A stretch of DNA of 17,540 nucleotides, taken from NCBI GenBank assembly GCA_023410875.1, contig JAEYPH010000089.1, forward strand, positions 1-17,540. Reading direction: 5' to 3'. The DNA comes from Bacillota bacterium (GTDB taxonomy: Bacteria; Bacillota; Clostridia; Christensenellales; UMGS416). Within the stretch, counting starts at the first letter, position 1, and the number at the start of each line of letters is the position of its first letter. Of this stretch, positions 1 through 7,686 are shown in pieces. The notes under the pieces are model-generated. The model did no database searches, had not been told where the DNA came from, and saw only the letters and a program-made list of their open reading frames with translations. A program made the position numbers and the translations under genes.

Positions 1-48
1 CAATCCCCATAGCGCGCATGTCATTCACCGCAGTTTCGTTCAATGGCA

Positions 49-139
49 GTTATCCAACGTTAGGCAATTGCAGATGTAAAACAAGCACAGCAGTTCTTTC
101 GCGCTGCTGTGCTCTTTCTGTTGCCTAGCCTCGGATAAC
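49..139. repeat. Long imperfect inverted repeat around a hairpin
   Basis: Positions 49-67 and 121-139 are inverted copies of each other, matching at 16 of 19 positions (GTTATCC at the outer edge, TAGGCAA at the inner edge). They enclose a perfect 10-bp stem (84-93 with 104-113). The whole could fold as one long hairpin with an uneven internal loop. It lies downstream of the minus-strand gene ending at 147. It may be only an elaborate terminator, or a palindromic repeat element; no second copy is visible in this window. Confidence 0.6.
84..113 (-). terminator. Hairpin terminator after the gene at 147-800
   Basis: A perfect 10-bp stem (AGCACAGCAG with CTGCTGTGCT) with a 10-nt loop. Read on the minus strand it is followed by TGTTTTAC, a modest U tract. 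It lies 34 nt past the stop of the minus-strand gene, as expected for a factor-independent terminator. Confidence 0.55.
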
Positions 140-146
140 TCGCTAT

Positions 147-800
147 TCATTTTACGAGGTCCGGATATTTGCCAATGATAAAATCATAATGCTTTTGCCA
201 AGCGGATTCTGACAAATGCTCAAAGTCGAGTAATCCAAGAGGGCCGTGAATATCTTCAATATATCCCCATGAAAAACCAGTCAAATATACAAGTTTATTT
301 CCATTCATTCTTGTGGGTAAGTCAACAAGATACGTATGGGCCTTCCATATTAATCTGTCACAGTTGCCAAGATTGTTACAGGGAGCATCATATAACGTAG
401 CTGGATAGCCATAAGAAAAATACGGATTACCTATGGTGCTAAAGTAGTCGGCTACATCCAAAGACAGGGCTTGCCTTGTATTTTCAGTCCCGTCAGTGCC
501 ATTTGTTATTTCAATCCTTTGTATGAGTTGGATAAAGCCGCAATATCTTTTATAACCAGTTAATTGCATATGTTCAAAATATGCATGCAAAATAGGATAT
601 CCAATACATTTATCCTTGGGAAACGGCACATCCAGCACATCAAATCCCGAATCTGAGGGACTGAGGTTTTCTCTGTATTCAACTGTAAGCGTTTCTTCGA
701 TTCCTCTGATACAAAACGGTATAGATTTTATCACAGCCTGGTCCCCCAATTGTATGCATAAATTTCTGTTTATCTTCGCGTTATAGGCATTATAGATCAT
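147..800 (-). CDS. Protein of unknown function (217 aa)
   Basis: I do not recognise this protein. It is an open frame of 217 codons starting with ATG at 800. The upstream sequence GAAGAAG is only a weak ribosome binding site. No signal peptide, membrane segment or familiar catalytic motif is visible. The sequence is rich in aromatic residues and reads like a soluble globular protein, with a cysteine pair around residues 140-147 (APCNNLGNC). Codon use is AT-rich, like the MazG-like gene upstream and unlike the GC-rich genes from 1536 onward, which suggests the two came in together by transfer. It is followed by a hairpin terminator inside a larger inverted repeat. It is probably a real gene because the frame is long for an AT-rich stretch and a terminator follows it. 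Function is unknown. Confidence 0.7.
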   Translation of the reverse strand: MIYNAYNAKINRNLCIQLGDQAVIKSIPFCIRGIEETLTVEYRENLSPSDSGFDVLDVPFPKDKCIGYPILHAYFEHMQLTGYKRYCGFIQLIQRIEITNGTDGTENTRQALSLDVADYFSTIGNPYFSYGYPATLYDAPCNNLGNCDRLIWKAHTYLVDLPTRMNGNKLVYLTGFSWGYIEDIHGPLGLLDFEHLSESAWQKHYDFIIGKYPDLVK

Positions 801-874
801 CTTCTTCAGTTTGCTAATAACACAAAGCTCAGATTACCATTCCAGTTGGCCACTGCGCTGATAACACGCATTTG

Positions 875-900
875 AGGCCCCATCTATACGACTGGGACCT
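875..900. other. 8-bp hairpin in the 801-955 gap
   Basis: The gap between the two small AT-rich genes contains AGGCCCCA (875-882) and TGGGACCT (893-900), which can pair over 8 bp including one G-U on the RNA. There is no U tract on either strand. It may attenuate or end the mazG-like transcript; I see nothing else in this gap. Confidence 0.3.
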
Positions 901-955
901 CCATCCTTGTCTCGCTCTCCAGCGGGGATGTGTTTTGCCTGTACCGTGAGACACT

Positions 956-1264
956 TTAATCAGGCTCAATCTTAGTCCATGTTCCATCCGAATGTTCTAT
1001 GTACTTCCTCTTCTCATTCTTCTCTATTTTCGACATTATTTCCCTCTCTAGATCAAGCCCGGAAATTTCGGCTATACCTAAGAGATAAATGATAACATCG
1101 GCCAATTCCTCGCCCAAATCATCTTTTTTATCACAATATGCACGGAAAGCTTCTGATAATTCGTTATATGCAAGACAAAATTCGAGATTCACATCAGTAA
1201 CATTAAACCCTTTGTTTATCTTGTTTTGGTATACTCTGTTTTGCATTAACTTAAGATCAATCAA
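956..1264 (-). CDS. MazG-like nucleotide pyrophosphohydrolase
   Basis: This small all-alpha protein (102 aa) carries the metal-binding pattern of the MazG/dUTPase-like pyrophosphohydrolases: E35 and E38 in the first helix, then E53 and D56 in GEELADVIIYLLG (ExxE, gap, ExxD). Family members hydrolyse nucleoside triphosphates to monophosphate and pyrophosphate, often as house-cleaning enzymes, and usually work as dimers or tetramers. The chosen start is TTG at 1264, because AGGAGG lies 8 nt upstream; the next in-frame ATG (residue 7) has no such site. The gene has its own promoter (1310-1338) and a leader of about 40 nt. It sits in the AT-rich segment, where such genes often travel on mobile DNA. 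The exact nucleotide substrate cannot be read from the sequence. Confidence 0.85.
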   Translation of the reverse strand: MIDLKLMQNRVYQNKINKGFNVTDVNLEFCLAYNELSEAFRAYCDKKDDLGEELADVIIYLLGIAEISGLDLEREIMSKIEKNEKRKYIEHSDGTWTKIEPD

Positions 1265-1309
1265 CTGATTGTCCTCCTGTGCATTTTATCAAAACCATGT
1301 GTATTAGGC

Positions 1310-1338
1310 ATTATATATCCTTATTAAAGAAAAGTCAG
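1310..1338 (-). promoter_or_regulatory. Sigma-A promoter of the MazG-like gene
   Basis: On the minus strand CTGACT (1338-1333) and a perfect TATAAT (1315-1310) are separated by 17 nt. Transcription would begin near 1303, about 40 nt before the TTG start. Confidence 0.7.
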
Positions 1339-1386
1339 TTAGCCTTATATAAATAATCCACAGTCCGAAATCACTCGATTAATTCA

Positions 1387-1494
1387 TTATCCATCATGTA
1401 AAATTTCCAACATCTTCCCATCCATGCTGATTATTTGATCGATGGGGATCACTGTGCCATCGGACAGAACGACAATCCGTTCGTAATCATCCAC
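1387..1494 (-). pseudogene. Fragment resembling the C-terminus of a YolD-like protein
   Basis: A 35-codon reading frame beginning at a GTG encodes a stretch with LSDGTVIPIDQIISMDG, which resembles the end of YolD-like proteins of Bacillota (a small beta-rich domain). An in-frame stop lies three codons upstream, and no ribosome binding site precedes the GTG. It therefore looks like a leftover C-terminal piece rather than a working gene. It lies at the border between the AT-rich segment and the GC-rich ABC operon, which fits a recombination scar. The family assignment rests on one short motif and is tentative. Confidence 0.35.
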
Positions 1495-1535
1495 TTTTCT
1501 TCATGCTTATTCTTCGGTCACCTCGCTACGCACTT

Positions 1536-2348
1536 TCAACTGCTGGCGCTGCTGTATTGCTTGACCGCCAAGTTCCACAACAGTCTTGTAACCGTAAAGC
1601 ACACGATGGGCGCCAGCACGCCCCACACCGACCACAGCGGGCTCAAGCGCCCCAGCACGAACAGCGTCGGGAAGTTGGTCACGACGAAGATCGGCACCAC
1701 ATACACGCCGATGCGCTGCACGATTTTGCTATAGATGCCCATGGGCATGTTGTTGAAATCCCAGAACGAATCCACGAGGCCGGCCAGCGAGCCGGACTTC
1801 ACGAACCAGAAGGAGAACAAAATCGGGAACAGGAAGATGGAATAGCCCACGATGGCCCCGCACAGCAGATAGCCGGCGAAGCCCAGCAGGCTCAGCACGT
1901 TCAGCGGCAGCGCCAGCCGGCTCCACCCGATGGCCACCATGATGGCCCCGGCAATCACGTCGGTCAGGAACAGCGCCAGATCGCTGCGCCTCAGCGTGGC
2001 CATGAATTGCAGCGACACGGGCTTTACGATGAAGAAATCCAGCGTGCCGTTGCGGATGTGATCGCTCAGCGCAAAGTTGTTCATCATGAACAGCCCCGCG
2101 TAGAAGCCCGTGACGATGACGAAGGTGCCCACGAACACCAGCACCTCGTCGGGCGTCAGGCCGTTGATGCCCACGCCGGCGTTGTAGATCACGATGACAT
2201 ACAGCAGCTTGACCAGCAGATAGCCCATCTCCATCATGAGGCCCGTGACGAAGTTGACACGGTACTCCAGCTGGGCGATCAGGCTGTTCTTCATGAACAC
2301 AAACCAGATGTAGGCGTGCTTTCGAATCTCGGTCAATATTGTTCTCAT
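1536..2348 (-). CDS. ABC-2 type permease, COG3694-like
   Basis: A 270-residue integral membrane protein with about six hydrophobic segments and no ATPase motifs. Its features (LEYRVNF near the N-terminus, the NGTLDFFIVKP region, and the YSSASS end) fit the ABC2_membrane_6/COG3694 permease group, which pairs with a second permease and a COG4586-type ATPase. The ATG at 2348 follows GGGAGGCTGAGGC, a good binding site lying over the stop of the preceding permease, with only 3 nt between the genes. It is the last gene of the operon. These three-gene transporters are mostly of unknown substrate, though export is assumed. No clear terminator follows; the sequence turns AT-rich within about 40 nt. 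Confidence 0.87.
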   Translation of the reverse strand: MRTILTEIRKHAYIWFVFMKNSLIAQLEYRVNFVTGLMMEMGYLLVKLLYVIVIYNAGVGINGLTPDEVLVFVGTFVIVTGFYAGLFMMNNFALSDHIRNGTLDFFIVKPVSLQFMATLRRSDLALFLTDVIAGAIMVAIGWSRLALPLNVLSLLGFAGYLLCGAIVGYSIFLFPILFSFWFVKSGSLAGLVDSFWDFNNMPMGIYSKIVQRIGVYVVPIFVVTNFPTLFVLGRLSPLWSVWGVLAPIVCFTVTRLLWNLAVKQYSSASS

Positions 2349-2351
2349 GCC

Positions 2352-3161
2352 TCAGCCTCCCGCCGCCACATAGCGCTTGAGCCCCGTACGCCATGTGAGC
2401 ATCGCCAAGCCGGACAGCACCGCCACCCACAGGGCCATGGCCGCACAGCCCAGCAGCACGTCCAGGCCCGCGATGCGCCCGCACAGCACGTCCACCGGGA
2501 AGTTGACCGTGTAGCGGAAGGGCAGCCAATTGAGCACCGCCACGATCCGCGGGCCGAACACATCCAGCGGGAAGATGCCGCCGCTGAAGGCGATGAACAC
2601 GATGCGCACCGCCTCAAAGAGAAAGCCGACCTCCGACAACCAGAAGGCCAGCATGCCCACCAGGAAGAAGATGACGTAGTTGAGCAGGAAGGCCAGCAGC
2701 AGCACCAGAGTGAACCACAGCAGGCCCAGCGGCGTCACAATGGCGCCCAGCGCAGCGTTGAGGGCCAGAATGGCCCCCACCATGACCACATAGATCAGCC
2801 CGCCCTGTACGAGTTTGCCGCCCAGGAAGTTGACCATGCGGAAGAAAAAGTAGCCTATAGGCCGCACGAGGAACTTGTCCAGCCCGCCCAGCTTGATGTC
2901 GTCGTTGATCTCATACTCGAACCCGGTGCGCAGCAGCCGCTGCACGATGTTGGCGACGACGGTGTACACGAGCATCTGGGCGTAGGTGTAGCCGAACAAG
3001 GATGCGCTGCCACTGCCGTTGTAGATGGCGCTCCACATGAAGTACTGTATGAACATCGGGAACAGGGCGCTGACCATGCCCAACAGGAAGTCGGCGCGGT
3101 ATTCCATGGCGTTTTGTATGCCCAGCGCCCCGGCTTTGGCGTATTTGGTCAGCGCGTTCAC
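2352..3161 (-). CDS. ABC-2 type permease, COG4587-like
   Basis: A 269-residue membrane protein with about six transmembrane segments, the partner permease of the gene that follows. The start is GTG at 3161, not the ATG at 3263 of the longer frame. AAGGAGG lies 7 nt before the GTG, and GTGA overlaps the stop of the ATPase gene by 4 bases, which implies translational coupling. The N-terminus (KYAKAGALGIQNAMEYRADF, residues 6-25) is typical of the ABC2_membrane_6 group: a short amphipathic lead followed by a conserved YRADF before the first membrane helix. INDDIKLGGLDKFLVRPIG between helices matches the coupling-helix region seen in the sister permease. Substrate unknown. Confidence 0.88.
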   Translation of the reverse strand: MNALTKYAKAGALGIQNAMEYRADFLLGMVSALFPMFIQYFMWSAIYNGSGSASLFGYTYAQMLVYTVVANIVQRLLRTGFEYEINDDIKLGGLDKFLVRPIGYFFFRMVNFLGGKLVQGGLIYVVMVGAILALNAALGAIVTPLGLLWFTLVLLLAFLLNYVIFFLVGMLAFWLSEVGFLFEAVRIVFIAFSGGIFPLDVFGPRIVAVLNWLPFRYTVNFPVDVLCGRIAGLDVLLGCAAMALWVAVLSGLAMLTWRTGLKRYVAAGG

Positions 3162-4141
3162 GGCGCAACCTCCTTGCGGTAGAGCACGGCGATGCCCTCT
3201 TCCAGCGGGATGTCCTCGATGTTGAAATCCACGACCGGCAGGCTGTCCAGCAGCGCCGCGCACACAGCCTTGATGTCGGATCGGTCGGCCTCCAGCACGG
3301 CGTTGGCGCCGTCATATTCCTTGACCTGCCCCAGCCGCTCCAGATCGGCGCGCTCCACGGCGCGTTCCAGCTGCACCTTGATGCGCTTTTTGCCGCTGAA
3401 CACGTCGCCCACGCGGGAAAGCTCGCCATCATACACGATGCGCCCTTCGTTGATGAGCACACAGCGGCGGCACAGGTCCTCGATGTCGTTCATGTAGTGG
3501 CTGGTCAGCAGCACCGTGGTGCGGTTCTGGGTGTTGTAGTATTTCAAAAACTCCCGGATGCGCCGCTGGCTTAAGATGTCCAGCCCGATCGTGGGCTCGT
3601 CCAGGAACATGACCCGGGGCCGGTGCAGCAACGCCGCGATGAGTTCCATCTTCATGCGCTCGCCCAGAGACAGGCGGCGCACCTGCACGCCCAGCAGGTC
3701 GCGCACCTCCAGCAGCTCCGTGAGCTCATCCAGTGACGAGCTATAAGTGCGCTCGTCCAGCTCGTAGATCGCGCGGTTGAGCGCGAAGCTCTCCACCGCC
3801 GGCAGGTCCCACCACAGCTGGCTCTTCTGCCCCATGACGATGGCAATCTGCTTTTTGAAATCCTTGCGGCGCTCCCAGGGCGTGAAGCCCAGCACGCTGG
3901 CCTGCCCCGCCGTGGGGAACAGGATGCCCGAGAGCATCTTGAGCGTCGTGGTCTTGCCCGCGCCGTTTGGGCCCAGAAAACCGGTCATCTCGCCTTCCTC
4001 TATCGCGAAGCTGATGCCGCGCACGGCCTCCTTCACGAGCTTTTCCCGGTGCACAAGGTTGCGCAGCGAGTGGCGCAGGCCCGCTTCCTTCTTGTAATAG
4101 GAGAAGGACCGGCTCAGGCCATCGACCTCTATGACGTTCAT
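3158..4141 (-). CDS. ABC transporter ATP-binding protein, COG4586-like
   Basis: The motor subunit of the three-gene ABC-2 transporter, 327 aa. Walker A is GPNGAGKT (57-64), the Q-loop region MGQKSQLWWD (103-112), signature LSLGERMK (157-164), Walker B VMFLDEP (177-183) and the H-loop TSH (213-215). The extended N-terminus (SYYKKEAGLRHSLRNL, 14-29) ahead of the ATPase core and the QLWWD segment are typical of the COG4586 group rather than of drug-exporter ATPases. The ATG at 4141 is chosen because GGGAGG lies 4-5 nt upstream; the frame stays open upstream but without a binding site and across the promoter. It is the first gene of the operon and overlaps the next by 4 bases. The substrate is not known. 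Confidence 0.92.
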   Translation of the reverse strand: MNVIEVDGLSRSFSYYKKEAGLRHSLRNLVHREKLVKEAVRGISFAIEEGEMTGFLGPNGAGKTTTLKMLSGILFPTAGQASVLGFTPWERRKDFKKQIAIVMGQKSQLWWDLPAVESFALNRAIYELDERTYSSSLDELTELLEVRDLLGVQVRRLSLGERMKMELIAALLHRPRVMFLDEPTIGLDILSQRRIREFLKYYNTQNRTTVLLTSHYMNDIEDLCRRCVLINEGRIVYDGELSRVGDVFSGKKRIKVQLERAVERADLERLGQVKEYDGANAVLEADRSDIKAVCAALLDSLPVVDFNIEDIPLEEGIAVLYRKEVAP

Positions 4142-4182
4142 GGAGCCTCCCGCGACATAAAAATATATAATATGCGCAAATA

Positions 4183-4211
4183 AGGATAGCATCGCACCGA
4201 CGCTTTGGCAA
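4183..4211 (-). promoter_or_regulatory. Promoter of the ABC-2 operon
   Basis: Minus-strand TTGCCA (4211-4206) and TATCCT (4188-4183) are 17 nt apart, about 40 nt before the ATG at 4141. The leader is short and AT-rich. The promoter lies back to back with that of the UroD-like gene. Confidence 0.6.
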
Positions 4212-4244
4212 GCATCACCCGTCGTTTTGTGTACGTTTCCCCGG

Positions 4245-4273
4245 TTGACCCGTGCCCGCAGCCTTGCTATACT
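4245..4273 (+). promoter_or_regulatory. Sigma-A promoter of the UroD-like gene
   Basis: TTGACC (4245-4250) and TATACT (4268-4273) are separated by 17 nt; transcription would start near 4280, leaving a leader of about 33 nt. This also excludes the upstream start at 4205, which would lie outside the transcript. Confidence 0.8.
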
Positions 4274-4312
4274 GCGCTCGAACAGGACTGCCGGGTGAAA
4301 GGATGTAATTCT

Positions 4313-5434
4313 ATGACATCGAGAGAGCGGCTCAACGCGATTTTCCGAAACGAACCCGTGGACAGGCCCGCGCTGAAACTGTGGGGCTTCTACCCCGGCC
4401 AAAAGCTGATCGACGACGCCTACCGGCCCGTTTATGATCTGGCCGCGCAGGTCTCCGACTACATGTGCGGATGCGCCTCACCGGCGGATATTCGCCTGGG
4501 CACGGCCGCGGGCCGTATTACGGAAACAACGCGTGCGCACGGACCCACCACGCAATGGGAGGACATCACGACCGTCTGGCACACGCCAGCCGGCGACCTG
4601 AAGAGCGTCTATCGCGCCAGCACAACAGGCTTGCCCGGTTATGACCTTGAGCACCCGGTGAAAACGCCGCAGGACTTGGAAGCCCTGCTGTCGGTACCCT
4701 ATACACCCTACCCCATTTCGCTCGCATCCTACTCTGCTCTGGATGAAAGGATCGCCGACAATGGCATCTGCGTGTATGATACCGGCAACGCCATGTACAC
4801 GCTCCAGGCGGTGATTGGCCCGGAGAACTTCGCTCTTATGAGCATCGAGTGCAGAGAGCTCGTCCACAATGTCATCGCCGAATATGCCCAAAGGATCCGC
4901 CTGGAAGTTGAGAGGGTGTTCGACGCGGGCCTCAAGCCCGTGTTTGGCTGGGTCGGTCCTGAGGTGTGCATACCGCCGCTGATGTCCCCCAGGGACTTTG
5001 AGGACTTCGTGATGCGCTACGACAAGCCGCTGTGCGACTATATCCACGAGCGTGGCGGCCATATATGGGTCCATTGCCACAACCACGTATCCAACTTCAT
5101 CGAGTGGTTCATCCACATGGGCGTGGATGTGCTCAACCCCATCGAGCCGCCGCCCATGGGCGACGTGCACCTGGCCCAGGCGGTGGAGCGCTTTGGCCAT
5201 TGCATCGGCTTTGAGGGCAACATCGAGACCCACGACCTGTGGACGGCGGGCAGCACGCGCATCGAGGAACTTGTGGCGGTGGCGGTGCAAGAAGGCGGCA
5301 AGTCCGGTCGGTTCATCCTGTGCCCGTCGGCCGGCTATATGGAGTTCACCAACCCCACGCAGACCTATATTGACAATCTGCTGACGTATCTGCGCTGCGG
5401 GTATGAGCAGGTGTGCGCACAGTCGAAACAATGA
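4313..5434 (+). CDS. UroD/MtaA-type methyltransferase-like protein
   Basis: A 373-residue member of the uroporphyrinogen decarboxylase superfamily. The N-terminus (RERLNAIFRNEPVDRPAL) and the TIM-barrel pattern fit the MtaA/CmuA side of the family, which moves methyl groups to or from corrinoids, rather than HemE, whose Arg-rich substrate loop is missing. Family members bind zinc with an H-x-C motif and a later Cys. Here the equivalent region reads VHCHNH (253-258) and the later Cys may be C337 (ILCPS), so the metal site looks altered. The ATG at 4313 follows AAAGGATG with suitable spacing. No corrinoid protein gene lies nearby, so the methyl donor is unknown. It has its own promoter and terminator and appears monocistronic. 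Confidence 0.82.
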   Translation: MTSRERLNAIFRNEPVDRPALKLWGFYPGQKLIDDAYRPVYDLAAQVSDYMCGCASPADIRLGTAAGRITETTRAHGPTTQWEDITTVWHTPAGDLKSVYRASTTGLPGYDLEHPVKTPQDLEALLSVPYTPYPISLASYSALDERIADNGICVYDTGNAMYTLQAVIGPENFALMSIECRELVHNVIAEYAQRIRLEVERVFDAGLKPVFGWVGPEVCIPPLMSPRDFEDFVMRYDKPLCDYIHERGGHIWVHCHNHVSNFIEWFIHMGVDVLNPIEPPPMGDVHLAQAVERFGHCIGFEGNIETHDLWTAGSTRIEELVAVAVQEGGKSGRFILCPSAGYMEFTNPTQTYIDNLLTYLRCGYEQVCAQSKQ

Positions 5435-5441
5435 CGAACAC

Positions 5442-5481
5442 AAAAGAGGCTTCCTTCCGAAACTGGAAGGAAGCCTCTTTT
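5442..5481. terminator. Strong bidirectional terminator
   Basis: A perfect 17-bp stem (5442-5458 with 5465-5481) with a 6-nt loop GAAACT, flanked by A4 on one side and T4 on the other. It can end transcription of the UroD-like gene (plus) and of the secreted protein gene (minus, stop at 5490), which converge here. Confidence 0.9.
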
Positions 5482-5489
5482 GAAATGAA

Positions 5490-7652
5490 TCAGTAGGGTT
5501 TTGCGCTTTTTACAGGCGAGAAGGGACCGTAGACCCTGGTTGATCCGACCATGCGATAGGCTCTCACCTTATAGTAGTAAACCTTGTTTTTGGTCAGGCC
5601 GGTATTGGTGTAGCTCCTGACGGAGCTGGATACTCTGGTGACCAGCTGATAGACACCTGTGCTCGCGTTGTAGCGGTAAACCTCATAACCGCTGGCCCCG
5701 GACACCGCTGCCCACGCCAGTTTTATGCTGGAACTGGACGCCCTTGCGGCGGTGAAGCTGGCTGGCGCAAGCAAAGCAGGCTTGGCGGATACGACCGAGG
5801 AAAAGGTACTGTATACCTTCGTACTCCAATCCATACGGTACGCCCGGACTTTGTAGTAATAGGTGGCGCCGGTGGTTAGATTTGTATTCAGATAGCTCTT
5901 CGCCGTGGTCGTGGTCAGCTTGGTATAGCTGCCGTTCTTCACCGTTGCGCGATACACCTCATAGCCTGCAGCCCCGGTCACCGCCGGCCATGTCAGCTTC
6001 ACGCTGTTATAGGAGGCTGAAACAGCTTTGACCGAGGATGGCTGATCAAAAACCCAGGATGCGGTCAGGCCGTAGGGTGCGTTGGAGTAATAGTAATCGG
6101 TCACATTCACATAGTAGGTGCCTGCGGACAAACTGAGGCGGGCACTATTCGTGTTTGTGATGTTTCCTCTTGAATCCATTTCGGAAATCAGCGTTTTTGC
6201 ACCGGTGGTCGTGTTATATTTGTATAGGTCGATCTCCCAGTAGGTGCTGGACGAATCGATCGCCTTATGGTAGAAATCCAACATTACGACCCGTTGGGCG
6301 GGCAGGGTGAAGCGATACCAATCTTGATCGGAATCCCTCATAAGAGAGCCATAATAAGTTGTGTTCAACTTCATGGTGCTGGCGGTCTGCAGGGAATCGT
6401 TGAACTCCCGCTCCCATACAGAGGACGAGGTGAACGATGCGGTAATCGCATATGGTATGTTGGAGTAATAGTAGTCGTTTACTTTGACATAATAAGTTCC
6501 GGCAGGCAACCCCACAATACTACTGGTGAGGCTCAGGTTGCCACCTTTGGAACTGAAATCGGTCAAAAGCGCCGTTTCCCCGGTCGTGGTGTCATAACGG
6601 TACAACCCGATCTCCCAGTAGGTATACCCTCCACTTAGTGCGCTGTGCTTGAAGGTGATGCTGGCTCTGCCCGAAGAAGTCAGGGTGAAGCGATACCAAT
6701 CTTCATCAGAGTCGCTCATCAGGGAGCCATTATAAGCTGTGTTTACCTTGATGGTGCTGGCGGTCTGCAGCGAATCGTTGAACTCTCGCTCCCACACGGA
6801 GGACGCGGTATAGGACGCGGTGAGAGTATATGGTATGTTGGAATAATAGTAATGGTTTACCTTGATGTAATAGGTTCCGGCGGGCAACCCCACGGTGCTG
6901 CTGGTGAGGCTCAGGTTGCCGGCATTGGAACTGAAGTCGGTCAAAAGCGCCGTTTCCCCGGTCATGGTATCATGCCTGTACAACTCGATCTCCCAGTAGG
7001 TATTCCCCCCACTCAGAGCGCTGTGCTTAAAATTGATGCTGGCTTTTCCCGCAGAAGGCAATGTGAATCGATACCAGTCTTCATCTGAGTCGCTCATCAG
7101 GGAGCCATAATTATCTGTGTTTACCTTGATGGTGCTGGCGGTCTGCAGCGAATCGTTGAACTCTCGCTCCCACACGGAGGACGCGGTGAACGACGCGGTG
7201 ATCGTGTAAGGAATATTGGAATAATAATAGTGGCTGATATGGATGTAATAATCTCCGGCAGGCAAGCCCATCGCGCTGCTGGTGAGGCTCAGGTTGCTGC
7301 CACGGGAATCGAAGTCGGTTAAAAAAGAAATATCGCCCGTGCTTTGATCATAGCTGTATACGTCGATCTCCCAATAGGTATTCGATGAATTTAGATACCC
7401 ATGTTTGAAGGTAATGCTGGCTTTGCCAGGTGAGGACAGACTGAAGTGATACCAATCCTCATCTTCGTCGCTGGACAGACTTCCGCTCACCGGTGTGTTG
7501 ACATCGATGACCGTAGCAGAGCCGACTGAGTCGTTGGATTCTATCTCCGTCAGGCTTCCGGCCAGCGCCACAGAGGAAACAAGGGCTGTCACGCCTATCA
7601 TCAGGAGAGTAAGAATGCTTGTCAACATGAGGCGCCTTACCATTTTGTTCAT
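5490..7652 (-). CDS. Secreted protein with four PPC-like repeats and two FnIII-like domains
   Basis: A 720-residue exported protein. Residues 1-31 form a signal peptide (basic MVRR, hydrophobic core, VALA cleavage box). Four repeats follow with a 126-residue period (WEREFND at 161, 287 and 413; the first, diverged, begins near 35). Each holds an acidic D-x-D-x-DWYRF motif and a GLPAGTYYVKV strand, as in bacterial pre-peptidase C-terminal (PPC) domains. Two fibronectin III-like domains end the protein (about 538-625 and 629-720), each with GYEVYR and YYYKVRAYRM. There is no LPxTG, transmembrane tail or enzyme domain, so it is probably a secreted binding or surface-associated protein. The ATG at 7652 is chosen because GGAGG lies 5 nt upstream. 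The fourth repeat has diverged most. Function is otherwise unknown. Confidence 0.88.
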   Translation of the reverse strand: MNKMVRRLMLTSILTLLMIGVTALVSSVALAGSLTEIESNDSVGSATVIDVNTPVSGSLSSDEDEDWYHFSLSSPGKASITFKHGYLNSSNTYWEIDVYSYDQSTGDISFLTDFDSRGSNLSLTSSAMGLPAGDYYIHISHYYYSNIPYTITASFTASSVWEREFNDSLQTASTIKVNTDNYGSLMSDSDEDWYRFTLPSAGKASINFKHSALSGGNTYWEIELYRHDTMTGETALLTDFSSNAGNLSLTSSTVGLPAGTYYIKVNHYYYSNIPYTLTASYTASSVWEREFNDSLQTASTIKVNTAYNGSLMSDSDEDWYRFTLTSSGRASITFKHSALSGGYTYWEIGLYRYDTTTGETALLTDFSSKGGNLSLTSSIVGLPAGTYYVKVNDYYYSNIPYAITASFTSSSVWEREFNDSLQTASTMKLNTTYYGSLMRDSDQDWYRFTLPAQRVVMLDFYHKAIDSSSTYWEIDLYKYNTTTGAKTLISEMDSRGNITNTNSARLSLSAGTYYVNVTDYYYSNAPYGLTASWVFDQPSSVKAVSASYNSVKLTWPAVTGAAGYEVYRATVKNGSYTKLTTTTAKSYLNTNLTTGATYYYKVRAYRMDWSTKVYSTFSSVVSAKPALLAPASFTAARASSSSIKLAWAAVSGASGYEVYRYNASTGVYQLVTRVSSSVRSYTNTGLTKNKVYYYKVRAYRMVGSTRVYGPFSPVKSAKPY
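5954..7570 (-). repeat. Tandem coding repeats of the secreted protein
   Basis: The four PPC-like repeats are visible in the DNA as well as in the protein. For example, the stretches around 6750-6800 and 7130-7180 are nearly identical and 378 bases apart, equal to the 126-residue period. Such recent copies can recombine and change the repeat number; the broken paralogue upstream shows a deletion of that kind. Confidence 0.75.
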
Positions 7653-7686
7653 GATAACCTCCATGATAATATATTCGAATAGCTTT

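Noticed and set aside
1..66. Integron attC recombination site
   Set aside because: Only one 7-base box (GCCTAAC on the minus strand) fits. The partner box is missing or outside the window, and no integrase is seen.
1503..3182. A 559-codon open frame on the plus strand, rich in His, Gln and Glu
   Set aside because: It lies antisense to the two ABC-2 permeases. Its odd composition is what GC-rich membrane-protein genes give when read backwards, and it has no binding site or domain.
4478..5443. A 321-codon minus-strand frame across the UroD-like gene
   Set aside because: Antisense shadow; the opposite strand has clear homology, a promoter and a terminator.
5954..7570. CRISPR-like or satellite repeat
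   Set aside because: The repeats are in-frame protein domains of 378 bases with no spacer structure.
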